The position numbers and the translations under genes were made by a program. Under the pieces are notes generated by a model. That model did not search any database. It saw only the letters and a list, made by a program, of their open reading frames with translations, and was not told the DNA's origin. From positions 22,125,063 through 22,189,062 of the forward strand of contig CM036179.1 in assembly GCA_020631735.1 (NCBI GenBank): DNA of 64,000 bases. The letters are read 5' to 3'. This DNA comes from Saccharum officinarum (taxonomy: Eukaryota > Streptophyta > Magnoliopsida > Poales > Poaceae). This document shows positions 24,201 to 36,330 of the stretch, in pieces. Position 1 is the first letter of the stretch. Every line of letters starts with the position of its first letter.

Positions 24201-26529
24201 TTTCACATCATTTGGAGCATCACAACTCAAGATATAAAAATGACAAGCACAATAATATAGATTTCCTTATTTATCAAGGTCTAATCAAAACCCTAAGAAA
24301 ACAGTAACAACTAGGGTGTTTAACATTTTTCCTAGCAAGTACATGTCATCACAAAATTAACAAAATAAGAATCACTATTTTTGGATGTCTAAAACTCCAG
24401 ATCTTGCTCTGGTTAGGTTTAAAGGCATTTTTAGAGCATTTTTAAAACTTAAGTAAAGACATTAGAAAATACCTCCAAACATGTATCATATTATGACTCC
24501 ACTGCATAGATCTTTTCTCAAGGTTTCCAAAAAGTCCACTTTTGCTATTTTTGGAATTACCTAGCATGAGATATGGATTTTAAAAGATTAGCATGAAATG
24601 GAAATTCAAAATCAGAAATAAACAACCCTAACTAATTTTTGCTAGGTGCACCCGATTCGGTACCCATTCTCAGCCACCACTCAAACTGACAGGCGGGACC
24701 CGCTGTACCATTGGGCCCACTTGTCATATACACAGAGAGATAGAGAGAGAGAGAGAGACAGCGAGAGGGAAGGCGTCGGTCTTCCCCTTCCGGCCGCCGG
24801 AAACAGAGGAGACGGCCGGACTTGCGGCTCCGGCCGGCAGGGGCGGCGCCGGCGGCGAGGGAGGGGCCGGTGAGTGTCGCGGCGTTGAGGCGCATCCGAA
24901 AACGGTCTTGGCTTGGCGTGAGGTGGTCCATGGTCTCCTAGCCGCGTGCGCGATGACACGCCAGGGCACGACTCCGACGGCGACGGCGCTCCGGTGGGCT
25001 AGGCAGCCAAGAAAGGGACGGAGGATGGTCGGCATGCAACGGGGAAACTGATGGCGGGTTCAATCGACCCGGTAGCGGTCTGAGGGGACCCAGCCACGGG
25101 AGCTCATGGCTTGTCGGCGGAGCTGCACGGCGGCGGTGCGCTCCGGTGACCTGGAGCCTGGGCGAGCGCGCACGCGGGGCGGAGCACGGCGAGGCGGAGG
25201 CGGTGATGCGCTCGATTGAGATGGAGAAAGAGCACAGCAGCAGTTGGGAAGGGAGCTCCACCGCTCGGCAATGGTGGCCGTGGCCATGGCGCCCGCGCTC
25301 TGCAGCGAGAGGAAGCAGAGAGCCAGCGAAGAGCTCGAGGGCGAGTGGGAGCGCAGAGTGGAGCTCGGGTGAGCGTCCTGGTACCTCCCCATCGACCCAA
25401 GTCCACGGGACGCGCGGCAGCGGAGGTGGGGAGCACTGCGGCGCATGGAGGCCACGTCCCGGACGCGTGGCTCCCGTTGGGGCATTCCACCGAACACGCG
25501 GCGTGCGTGAAGCTGCCTGACTTGGAGGCCGTGTTTGGGCCTGCTCGGGTCCGAATTTGGATATGGGCCAAAAAGAAAAGTTGTTCATCTCAGTATGCTC
25601 TACCATTTCTATTTAGGGGTCATAGTCATTGGTGACCTAATTTAGGATATAATGATGTGTCAAGGCAGCATGGTCAATGTGTTGACAAAAATTGGTAAAC
25701 CTTCAAAATTGAGGTGCAAAATGGATTCCAACAAGTGCCATCTTCTTGCATGCTCTTCCCCATAATATAACCTTCAACTTTTATTTTTGGACCAACTCAA
25801 GTTGCTTAACGAATTTCGGAGAACGCGGAATGTCAATGTCGACGACACTGAAATCAGGGCTTTAAATTTCTAAGGGCTGAAATCAGCCCTATTTCTGACT
25901 TGTGGGCCCTTTTTGAGCATGCTCCACACATTTTCATGACTTGACTCTTAAACAAAGTTTGTTCCTTATAAAATTCTCTACAACTTTGTAAAAGGGTGCA
26001 CAATCATGCAAAACTTCTAGGTCACACTTTTAAAACGGTCAAACCAAAGTGTTCTAGGGTCCATACATGGTCAACCATCACTTAGAAGCACATTTAGGCA
26101 AAATGATCAACATGAACATTGTTCCATTAAGTGCCCTAAGTGTAGTTAAGGTGTTGTAGAGTTCATCTAGAGTCATTTGGACAGTTTGCAAGGTTTGGTG
26201 GATGTTCTATAGTTACATTAACTTAATGGGGCAAATTTTAATAGGAATGAAACTTAGCATTTCATGTGACTTTTTGATTTCAAACTTCATGAAACTTTTC
26301 CAGGGATCAATATAGATAGTTACCAAGGTGAGACACATGAAGATATGGCAATAACATCATCCAAACATATATCTTTGAAAATGGCTTATATGTAAGGCAA
26401 TGGTGCAGCATCCACTTTAGGTGAGGCTCATCTCCATAGGTTGACCTTGACATCGTCATCTCCACTTAATCTATCATATTTGAGATCAAACTCACTACTT
26501 AATGAGTGACAAACACCTGAGGTGTTACA
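21298..26529 (-). mobile_element. Solo LTR of a Tekay/Del-like Ty3/gypsy family, 5.2 kb
   Basis: The plus strand begins TGTAACAGAACCG at 21298 and ends CCTGAGGTGTTACA at 26529. Flanks are AATCG (21293-21297) and AATAG (26530-26534), a 5-bp duplication with one mismatch. On its own strand it starts TGTAACACCTCAGGTGTTTG, nearly the same as the LTR at 61518 (TGTAACACCCCAGGTGTTTA), so both belong to one family. There is no primer site, polypurine tract or coding region, so it is an LTR left after recombination between the two LTRs. Open frames in its GC-rich block (about 24650-25560) overlap in many phases and are not called. Confidence 0.85.
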
Positions 26530-26550
26530 AATAGGATGGTTTCAAGAGTT
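26530..26550. mobile_element. Right arm of the split TIR element
   Basis: After the target-site duplication AATAG the sequence 'gatggtttcaagagtt' continues the inverted repeat expected from 20901-20920. The similarity fades after about 26548. Confidence 0.6.
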
Positions 26551-26999
26551 TAAATTTTGGTTTTTGGAAAGAGCAAATCAGACTCACGCAATAATTGAGT
26601 GACGTCAAATGGACTTCTTTCCATTAAATTCTTCACCAGTTGTGCGGAAAAGGCGAAAAGTCCACAGGAAAAATTCCAATTGGGCCATATCCTTAAGTGG
26701 GCCAAGACTGAGAACAGGTTGCTCTGACGTTCTGCACGCCGGGGACTTGGCCCATCCACACTACGCCATCGCCCCGTGAGCGAAACGGACGGCTGAGATC
26801 GGTTGGCCGCAGATGGCGAGGGGACGGGCCGACCCGTGATTTTTCCAGATCAGATCCGACAGCTCGCCTTCCCGTCTTTCCCTCTCCCCCACACCCCCGG
26901 TCGTCGTCGTCGCGGCGTGAGCGAGCGAGCGAGCGAGAGCGAGAGGGGAAAACCCAAAACCCTAGCACCCCCGCCGCCGACGGCCGCCAGAGTAGAGAG

Positions 27000-29900
27000 A
27001 TGGCGGTGGACGAGGTGAATTCGGTCTACGTCGGCGGCCTTCCCTACGAGGCCAACGAGGAGATGCTTCGCGACGCCTTCGGGTACTACGGCACCATCGT
27101 CTCCGTCAAGGTCAGCCCCGCTCCTCCCTCCTCTACTCTCCGTTTAGTCAGCTCCCGCGTTTGCTCTCGAGAAAGTCTGCCGGGCGCTGCTGGTTTGATT
27201 CGATGGAGTGAGGCTGTGCTGCGGCCGGTGATGTTTTTTGAAATATATGGCGGAAAAGCGGGGTGATTTTATTACGTGGGGGGTTTTTGTGACGTTTTTC
27301 TTCGGCAAAAGGTTCTTCTCCTTTTTTAGGATCTTAGTGAGAATCTCGGGAGTGGTTGTCTTCTTAAAAAAACAACAAACAACATGAGAACACGAAGGAA
27401 AGAGAGGAGGTGGTGTCTGCCCATTCCGAGTTTTTGATAGCTAAACTAATTTAATGCCAAGATGAATTGGCAGGTAGAATTGTTCTGAGTATAGCTCAGA
27501 TTTTCAGTTCATCTGGTTGCTGTATTTGCACAGTAGATGTTTGGTTTTCTTTTGGATGCCGAGGGCATTATGGTTTATATGTCTCGACTCTTGAGCATCT
27601 TACTTTTCTTCAACTGAGAAGAGTGTGAAGGTGATGGCATCATCATTTGTAAATGTGATATGTGGAATTGCCAAACCACATACATACATACAGAAGGACA
27701 AAAGCAAATCTCATTTGATTTTGTTTTACTTGTTTGCTAGTATGATTTAGCAGTCATTGCTTCCTAGTGATGTAACCAACTGTTTTGAGTCTGTGAGATT
27801 ATATAGCTTTTGTTTCCTGATTAATTTGTGCATTCCAGGTGATTAATGATCATTCTGTCAAAGGCAAGTGTTATGGTTTTGTTACTTTCACTCACCCCAG
27901 AGCTGCTGAGCAAGCAATTGCAGGCATGGACGGCAAGGTATGCAGTATGCTTCTTTTTTCTTTAACTTGGCACCTTCCCTTTATCTTGTGCTTAACATGT
28001 CTTTTTGTTTGGAACAGAAATTAGGCAATCGTATTGTTCGAGTAAATGAAGTGCGCACAAGAGGTCCCCGAGATTTTGGTCGAGATGGTTTCAGACGAGA
28101 TCCAAGAAGGTATGGTAGAGATCCATACTGGGACAGAAGGGATAGGGAACGGAGCTATGATCGTGAAAGAGATCCCTACCATGACAGGGATAGTGATAGA
28201 TCCCGTGAGCATGATAGAGAAAGAGATTATGATCATGGTGGCTTTAATCGAGAAATTGACTATCCCATGGATCGAGATGATGAAGTAGACGAGAGACGTC
28301 CTAGAGAACATGATCGTGCAGCGGAAATGCATAATATGGATTCAGATAATGACAAAGATAGGGAACATGGAACAAGAAAAAGGTTCAGGTGCCATGTTGA
28401 TTTTGTTTTTCATAGTGGAGTTATGTTGATATTGCTAACCATGGTAGCTATTTTTAATATTTGAATGGAAACAACATTGTGTTTGGTATATTGATATGTA
28501 TATTTTAGGTATTTGCAGAATGCTTAATTGATGTTCTTGGGCCATTTGAAATTAATTTGCTAGAGCATCTCTTAGTCCTTAACTTGGGTGTCACATTTCA
28601 AGATCTTGGAACGTACTAGGGAAAATTTGATTGTAGCCTTGTAGCCATGCTGTCTTATACTCCCTCCATTCCAAATTGTAAGACGTTTTGGCTTTTCTAG
28701 ATACATCACTTTTGTTATGCACTTAGATGTACACTATGTCTAGATACATAGTAAAAGTAATGTATCTAGAAAAGCCAAAATGTCTTACAATTTGGAACGG
28801 AGGGAGTGCATAAATAAGAAAAGGGCCATATTCACCTTAGAAAAGTTTGAACAGCAATTTTTAGTGGTATTTATATGTATCCCTGCATTACTCTCTCTAT
28901 CCACTCAATTATTTTTTTAAGTTAATACAGTGAATACTGGCTGCACAATTAGAATGATGAGCAGGTTTGATGATTTGTTTGCTCTAACATGTAAAAATTC
29001 TTGTATGCTGACTAGTGGCCTTGCAGATTTCATAAACTTGTATACTATACAGCATCATTATCATATGCTGAAACTGGGTACAATATTTTTTTATAAGGAA
29101 CTGGATACATTATTGGAGACCATGTTTGGTTGCCCTTACTGTGAAATTTACACCATTGTTGTGTCTTGAGTCCAGATTTTAATGTACTGACTACTGTCTA
29201 TTTATAAAGAAAGGTTGTACCACTATAAGAAATATTTCATGGATGAACTATGATCCTTAGAAACAACCGAGGCATTAACTTTCCTAAAATGTTCTCTATG
29301 CAGCCGCCCAAAAGGTCGTGATAGCAGAGATTTGTCGAGTTCCAGTGATGATCTTCAAAATGATGTAAGTGCATCTTCAGAAAACCAAGGCATTTACATT
29401 CCTGACTCTATATCAACTCCTTTTTATTTTCGTAAAATTTCCATTTCTCTTTTTTGTATATCAGGGAAAGCACCAGTTGGATAAAACTATTCAGATGCGT
29501 GAGGACCTTGAAAATGAGGCACGCCATTTCCTTAAAGACCTTGTTCTGTATTAGTTTGATCTGGAAACCATAAAATCAGCTGACACTATCTCAGTGTTGA
29601 TGTAAAATCATGATGGATTTATTTCTTTGCCAGAGTCCATTTAAGTTAACTTGCCTACATTGCTTTCGGAATATAAAGATGAAAACATGTTAAATGCAAA
29701 TGTGAAAGTAATCAAAGTTCTCCAGGCTTAATGGATGTAGATTTATGGATATTGATGACCTGCAGAATTAGATCATGAACTCAATTGCATTTGCGAGGTA
29801 TAAAAAAGGATAAATGCCTATTGAATTTGTAGTCCCTTTTAGCATTTATCTTTTGCTTGACTTCTACAGAATTTTTCATATTTAGCTCAGTTTTATTTTA

Positions 29901-30870
29901 TACACTGACATAGTGACATGCTTGGATACCTCAGATGACAGTCATGCATCAATCACTGAATGCACAGGCCTTATTTACTCAGAAAAACTTCACAATTAGT
30001 TGCCTACTGCATTACAATATATAGTATTATCTTTTCAGTTGAAGTTATATAAGTACATGGGATGCACGATCCATGAACCATGATAGACTGATAGTATACT
30101 CAGCTACTTTTTAGATAGGCATGAGTACTTTTGTTCATGATTTAACTGTTACTTGCATTTTATATTATGAGCATTGCAGGTTAATCAGATTAAGGATAAA
30201 ATATCTGCGAAAGAACAGCACATTGCAGATTTGCAGAAGAAAGCTCAGGTGATCTATGTTATGATTTTCAAAGGATTCTGCTGTCATCATTTGCCCCATT
30301 CATATATGAGATAGCCACTGTTTGGCCATCTCTTGGAGTCTCATTTGAGATGAGTTCTGATGATAAGTAAAAAAAAAAAACATTTTTCGCGTCAAACTGC
30401 AGAAATTAGAGGATGAACTGGCTGCTGCACGGAAAGTATCTTCGGAACGACAATTAGCTGTTACAGACGTATGTACTCTTCACCTGTTGGCTGCTTATTT
30501 ATGCAAGATGCAATTGGTAGTCCTGCAATGGCTTGTCTGATGACATTATAAATGCAGCTGTACAAACATTTTCTTCAACTTCAAGACTACAACGATAGGG
30601 TCAAAACGGCTGAACAGAGGCTGCAGGTTATTATTTTCTCATCATTTGTTTCTTTCATAACTCTTGAGTTCCGTGGTCCTGTACTCATTAGTTTTTGTTG
30701 AGAACAACTATCCAGTTGTCTAGGTTTGCTTGTGTTGGCAAGGTGAGGACGTTGTGCTGACTCTTTCTGTTTGATTCTAGTCTCTTGTTGATGCTGCCAT
30801 GGTCGAGCTTGACATGGCCGAAGATGCTACTACCAGAGATGGCTCAATGTATGAGAATGGCGTGGTTTGA
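27000..30870 (+). CDS. RNA-binding protein: one RRM, RD-rich linker, coiled-coil C-terminus
   Basis: Nine exons: 27000-27110, 27839-27937, 28018-28388, 29304-29364, 29465-29518, 30180-30248, 30403-30468, 30558-30626 and 30781-30870, about 329 residues. The RRM spans exons 1-3 with RNP2 VYVGGL and RNP1 KCYGFVTF. Exon 3 then encodes a long run of Arg-Asp/Arg-Glu dipeptides (DRDSDRSREHDRERDYD). Exons 5-9 encode heptad-like helices (NQIKDKISAKEQHIADLQKK, LEDELAAARK). This is typical of nuclear RNA-processing proteins; the exact target and partners cannot be told. Exon 3 could alternatively end 6 bp earlier at 28382. The donor of exon 5 is unclear: in-frame choices are a GC donor after 29518 or a weak GT site 42 bp further on. 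The 5' UTR has a short GCGA repeat. Confidence 0.85.
28660..28806. mobile_element. Stowaway-type MITE in an intron of the RRM gene
   Basis: It begins CTCCCTCCATTCCAAATTG after TA and ends in the inverse CAATTTGGAACGGAGGGAG. The near-perfect inverted repeat extends through 'taagac(g)ttttggcttttc' and 'tagatacat'. These are the ends and TA preference of Tc1/mariner-derived Stowaway elements. It lies in the large intron between exons 3 and 4, so it is transcribed with the gene. Confidence 0.9.
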
Positions 30871-32034
30871 ACACCCAAAGGGCTGCCAGCTGTCATGGTT
30901 TGTGAGGTTACTAATTTGTTAGACTTGTAGTTTGGATTTGCCATGTAATAGAACTGTACTGTAACTAGAAACATAAAATGAGTGGCTGCACATTTTGCTA
31001 TTGTGGTCCGGAGTCCGGACTTGTTCAAAGTTGAATTTATTAGCCGGCCTGACTATTGCTGATACGGCATGATGTGACCGTGATGAGTCAGCTGTTCTGT
31101 TAGCAAGTTTGTCTTGAGAAATGTCGGTGTTCGTGTTTGTCAATCACATATATCTGCATTTGGCGACAGAGTGGATGTCTAGACATATTGGCCTGCGTTG
31201 ATGCCTGAGCTTGACACCGTGATCTGGTAGGTATTAGGTAAAAATTCCCTGAGGTTACTTGCCCCTGATGAGAGTACAAGCAAAATGCAGTCAAAAGAGT
31301 ACACAACCTTTTGTTTTGCTGGAAGTAAGTTTCGTTTTCCTAAAAAAGCTAAAGGTAAGGTACTGCGACTATATATATAATTTAGAAGCGCTCGCCGCTG
31401 GGCCACCCGTATCCCCGGCCAACCGCCGCAACTCAGCGAGGCCACCGTCACGCGGGGCTCGCCGGCCCGGCGAGTTGGATCACCGGCCTCGGGCCGTCAA
31501 ACACGGCCACGTGAGACGTGACGGTCATCAGCATCCGCACCAGGACCCCTTCCGCTCTAGTAGCTCTGACTGACTGCATGCTTGTTGCTTCCACCCGAAG
31601 TGAAGTAGTGCTGCTGCTCTGCGCTGTATCCAAGGAGAGGAGTCGAGACTCCAAAAGTCCATGAAACACAGCAGGCCATCTCTGACTCGTAGCTGCCGCC
31701 TGCCATAATTGTTTTCTACGGTCGCCGTCGACGTCAACGGCCAGTCGGCGCAGGCCCATCTTGACCACGGCCTCGTTCGGCCCCTCCCTGACGCAGGTGC
31801 GCCACTCACCGTGGTGGTGTGGTCTGTGCTCTCTTGACTTATTTGACCCGCGACGAAGGATAACTATTAATTAATTAATTAACACGGGTGGTTAACGTTG
31901 GCTACCCTACCCACTTATCCTGGACGTGACGGCAATTGGGAAAGGCGACAACTGTTCGTCCCGGCCGGTGAAGGAAGCAACGAACGCCAAGTGAGGCGGT
32001 CGTCCAGCAGGACACGAGAGACCTCAGACCAGTG
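30871..32034. other. Intergenic spacer between the RRM gene and the first transporter copy
   Basis: It contains the 3' UTR of the RRM gene and a short (TTAA)n-like stretch near 31867-31882. GC-rich frames at 31380-31800 have no recognisable product. I see no gene or mobile element that I can support. Confidence 0.5.
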
Positions 32035-32484
32035 AACAGCTCGGGCCCGGTCAAGCCGCGCACAGCGGAGCCCATTCAAAATTTCAAACGGTCAAACTAT
32101 TTACGCTGGACTCGCAATCGGAAAGCAATAAGAAACTGCTAGTTGTAGATTCTAACGGCCGAATTTCCCGCGAATCAAGTGAGCGACGCGCCCGCCACCT
32201 AAGAGCACTTCGCACGCACTAATCACCTTCCCCGACGAGCATTAGCACGCGCAGGTATTTATACCTCGTCGCCACCTCCTCATTCCTCAGACACTAACAC
32301 CTGTCTCCCTTCCTCTTCCTCTTCCTCGTCTTCTCCACGGAAATCAGCAAGCTACAAGCCTACAGGCAGCTACAGCAGAAAGGCAAAGATCAGAGTCAAG
32401 CTCAAGCAGGGAGGAGAACTGGAGAAGTGATCGGGAGAGACAAAACAGAGGGGTTTCACAGTCGAGCCGAGAGGGCGCGCGAGG
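32035..32484 (+). promoter_or_regulatory. Promoter and leader of transporter copy A, shared with copy B
   Basis: Similarity to the region before copy B begins abruptly at 'gaacagctcgg' (about 32035 here, 53033 there) and continues to the start codon, through 'acggtcaaactatttacgct', 'gcattagcacgcgcaggtat' and 'acctcgtcgccacctcct'. TATTTATA at about 32257 is a likely TATA box. The GGTCAAAC string contains a W-box-like TGAC core in inverse, compatible with WRKY control, but that is inference. The shared block marks the left edge of the duplicated unit. Confidence 0.65.
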
Positions 32485-35437
32485 ATGGATTTAGTGCGGA
32501 TGGGGAGCATCGCCAGCGGGAGCATGCGGCGGACGGCGTCGTCGTGGCGGGCGTCCGGGCGGAGCGACGCGTTCGGCCGGTCCGTGCGGGAGGAGGACGA
32601 CGAGGAGGCGCTGCGCTGGGCGGCCATCGAGAAGCTGCCCACCTACGACCGCATGCGCAAGGGCATCCTCACTGGGGCTGGCGGCGGCGCCGGCGGCATC
32701 GAGGAGGTGGACATCCAGGGGCTCGGCATGCAGGAGCGCAAGAACCTCATCGAGCGCCTCGTACGCACCGCCGAGGAGGACAACGAGCGATTCCTGCTCA
32801 AGCTCCGCGACCGCATGGAGCGGTGAGCACTCACTCACCTACTCTTGCTTGCTTCAATTGTCCTTGGACTGGAAAAAAAATCAGATTTCAGATGGACTTG
32901 GGAAATGATCTGCACAAGCATCAGGAATCGTTTCGTTGCACAGAAAATCACAAAGAAGCATCTCGTGCTATGTGTTCACTAACTTATTCATGACTTTTTG
33001 GTTTTCGCAGAGTTGGGATCGACAACCCGACGATAGAAGTGCGGTTTGAGCACCTGAACATCGACGCCGAGGCCTACGTCGGCAACCGGGGCGTCCCGAC
33101 GATGACCAACTTCTTCTCCAACAGAGTCATGGTATGCATCTCAACTGCAGAAAGCCACCTTGATGCTTCCTAGCCATGGAAAAGAAAAGACTTGTCAAGT
33201 TCCTTCAACCACTAACTCTTGTGAGCTGCTCCTATCACAGGATGCACTAAGTGCTATGCACATCGTTTCCAGCGGGAAGAGACCTATCTCTATCCTTCAC
33301 GATATCAGTGGAATCATAAGACCCGGCAGGTAAGAAGAAACCAAAGAATTCCAAAGTGCAAGATTTCAGTTTTTTTTTCTCTGTAGTTGTACTTACTATT
33401 GGCTATTTGTTCAGAATGTCTTTGCTGCTTGGCCCTCCTGGATCCGGAAAACAAGTCTACTTCTGGCTTTGGCAGGGAAACTTGACTCAACTCTGAAGGT
33501 ACCACATCTTGCAATACTTTCTTGACTGTCAACCTCTTTTCTTGAAAGAGATTCATTGTCAACTTCTAAATCCCAGGACAAAAAAAAGTATGTATTTGGG
33601 AGAAAGATAGCTGTAAATTGTACTAAAATGGATGAACTTGCAATGGAAATTTTCAGGTGTCAGGAAGAGTAACCTACAATGGTCATGACATGGATGAATT
33701 TGTCCCTCAGAGGACATCGGCATACATCGGGCAGCACGATATTCACGTCGGCGAAATGACGGTCCGGGAAACACTTGCCTTCTCTGCAAGATGTCAAGGA
33801 GTCGGAACACGTTATGGTATGTAACATTGACATTGAAAAGGAACAAAGATAATTATTCACCTTTGGTAAAGTGAATCTGATGGTGTTTTCAATTACACAG
33901 ACATGCTTACTGAACTTTCAAGAAGAGAGAAAGAAGCCAACATTAAGCCAGATCCTGATATCGATGTTTACATGAAGGTAAAATTCATTTAATTCAAATA
34001 AAAACCCTGCATTTAAATTGGAAGCAACAAAGGTTACTCAAAGTTATTTGTGCTTCTGTGCAAACAGGCTATCTCCGTGGAAGGTCAGGAGAGCGTGGTC
34101 ACAGATTACATCCTCAAGGCAAGTAAAAATATACTGCACAAAAACAAATAGGAGAAATGGATATGCCCCCTAACAGTACCTGTATTTCTTTTGCAGATTC
34201 TAGGTCTGGAGATCTGTGCAGATACAATGGTTGGAGACTCTATGATCAGAGGTATCTCAGGAGGGCAAAAGAAGCGTGTCACAACCGGTATGTGCAATCT
34301 GCAGTTAAATTAAGATTTGTGCATCAAGCCCTTCGACCTGATCGAAAAATTCTGACTTCATGTCTTGTTGAATTTTCACAGGCGAGATGCTTGTTGGTCC
34401 AGCTAAGGCGCTATTCATGGATGAAATCTCCACCGGTCTGGACAGCTCCACAACATATCAGATCGTCAACTCTCTAAGGCAGTCGGTCCACATCCTTGGT
34501 GACTGCACTTATCGCATTTGCTTCAGCCTGCGCCTGAAAACATACGAGCTCTTCGATGACATTGTTCTCCTCTCTGAGGGCCAAATCGGATACCAGGGTC
34601 TCGGGAGAATGTCCTTGAATTCTTTGAGGCCATAGGCTTCAAATGTCCTGAGAGAAAAAGGTGTTGCAGACTTCTTGCAAGAAGTGAGTGACCCTGCAGA
34701 ATCCTATTTACTGCACTTTCAGACTTGGAACCCAATTTGACATTGCTCTCGGTGATCACAGGTTACATCTAGGAAGGATCAGCACCAGTACTGGTGTAGA
34801 AGAGACGAGCCATACAGATACATCTCAGTTAATGACTTCTCAGAGGCGTTCAAAGCATTCCACGTTGGGCGTAAGCTGGGATCAGAGCTCAAGGAGCCAT
34901 TCGATCGCACCAGGAACCATCCTGCAGCTCTCACAACGTCAAAGTATGGTATCAGCAAGATGGAGCTTCTCAAAGCATGCTTTTCTAGGGAGTGGCTGCT
35001 GATGAAGAGGAACTCATTTGTTTATATCTTCAAAGTAGTCCAGTATTCATCTTGCTTCCTGAAATCTTCTCAACTTTCAAATTCAGACAGTTAAATTCTG
35101 ATGAATGTTCCATTTTTGCCACCAGCTCATAATTCTCGGAACCATTTGAATGACGGTCTTCCTGCGCACGACAATGCATCGACGTAGTGTGAGATGGAGT
35201 GATATTTCTAGGCGCTATGTTCCTTGGACTAGTCACACATTTGTTCAATGGTTTTGCTGAGCTCGCCATGAGTATTGCAAAGCTGCGATATTCTATAAGC
35301 AGAGGGACCTCCTCTTCTATCCATCATGGGCATATGCATTGCCTAATGGTTGCTAAATATCCAATATCATTCTTGGAATGCGCTGGTGTGGATTGGCATG
35401 ACTTACTATGTCATTGGCTTTGATCCAAACATCGAAA
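32485..35437 (+). pseudogene. PDR: PDR-type ABCG transporter, copy A (N-terminal half, frame-broken, cut by gap)
   Basis: Exons by comparison with copy B: 32485-32822, 33011-33131, 33241-33329, 33415-33498, 33657-33816, 33901-33977, 34068-34118, 34197-34287, 34382-~34684, ~34763-35041 and ~35125 to the gap. The start [20 protein letters not shown] is followed by the PDR N-terminal region, then the first nucleotide-binding domain with signature [13 protein letters not shown] and Walker [15 protein letters not shown]. Full-size plant PDR pumps export terpenoids, phenolics or hormones at the plasma membrane. Compared with copy B there is a 1-bp loss in the Walker A codons near 33447 and at least ten further indels after 34500, denser toward the gap. 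This may be poor sequence rather than a true pseudogene. Confidence 0.8.
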
Positions 35438-35537
35438 NNNNNNNNNNNNNNNNNNNNNNNNNNNNNNNNNNNNNNNNNNNNNNNNNNNNNNNNNNNNNNN
35501 NNNNNNNNNNNNNNNNNNNNNNNNNNNNNNNNNNNNN
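35438..35537. other. Assembly gap, 100 N
   Basis: Exactly 100 N, the conventional length for a gap of unknown size. It cuts transporter copy A inside the exon that encodes the first membrane domain. What follows is unrelated to the transporter, so order and distance across it are not certain. Confidence 0.98.
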
Positions 35538-36203
35538 TGCAAAGGTTAAATAGAGACTCACCAACCACGCTTACACGTGATGTGTTACCAGATCTCTACA
35601 CAACACTGAAGAGCACTCTGCAAGTTCAGGTGTTCTCTAGTGAAATACAGCACAAACCATCCTGCTTCAATCGCATCACCAGAAATCGATAGCTCACCAA
35701 GTCAATCACACGTGATAAGCATCAAAATTTCTCCAAATTGAATCCTGACATCTGAACCATCCAAATTCTTTCGCGGCTGGATACTGGTGAGAGGAAAATT
35801 TTTATAATTTTGATTGATGCGATTGACCACCATGAGGGAGGAGGAGACATGTATCGGAGAGAGGGTGCAGGGGACAGATCTGACCTGCTGATCACGGGAC
35901 GGTGCGGCAGATGACGTCATCCCATTGCACTGCCGTCTGCAGGGGTGGTCGTTGCTGTTGAACCGCCCGCTCTTCCCTTGTTCTGTAGGGGGCATTGACA
36001 ACCGGATCGTCATCAGCATCGAGCTTTGATGTCGGGAGCAGAGGAGAAACCAAGAAATAAAAGCGATTGTGGGTCTTACCCTACCGCGTCCGGCAGTCGA
36101 GAACCCAACGACGACCCTGTGTTTCGGCCGCGCGGCCCTAGGCGTGGAGGGGCGGAGCCAGGCTTGGCCATCCGGAGGCGCCAAGCGTGGCGGATTGGGG
36201 ATT
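35538..36203. other. Unassigned sequence after the gap
   Basis: There is no recognisable protein or repeat. Sequence on the minus strand next to the uncoupling-protein fragment ends in a possible splice donor near 36075, which may belong to the captured gene or to its carrier. Confidence 0.4.
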
Positions 36204-36330
36204 GCCCCTGTAGATGCACCGTCGATGGAGTCCCGGGACGATGCCTTTCCATAGCGCTGCGACCCCTTCCTCCCTAGCGATGGTGGCGGCGGTTCCGAGC
36301 AGGCCGCGGTACTTGGGAAGCGCTGGCGTG
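36204..36330 (-). pseudogene. Fragment of a mitochondrial uncoupling protein (UCP/PUMP) gene
   Basis: One minus-strand frame reads LPKYRGLLGTAATIAREEG then ALWKGIVPGLHRRCIYRG, the loop and helix region at the end of the first carrier repeat of plant uncoupling proteins. These belong to the mitochondrial carrier family and let protons or anions cross the inner membrane. Similarity stops sharply: after CIYRG the expected membrane segment is replaced by unrelated residues. On the other side a Thr-rich stretch (MSTTTTTRRTTTGDATPA) is not conserved. Only about 40 of ~300 residues remain, so this is a captured or retained fragment rather than a gene. Confidence 0.75.

Noticed and set aside
24630..25640. 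Many long overlapping open frames on both strands
   Set aside because: They lie in the GC-rich block of a solo LTR, overlap in most phases, use biased low-complexity residues and match no family I know.
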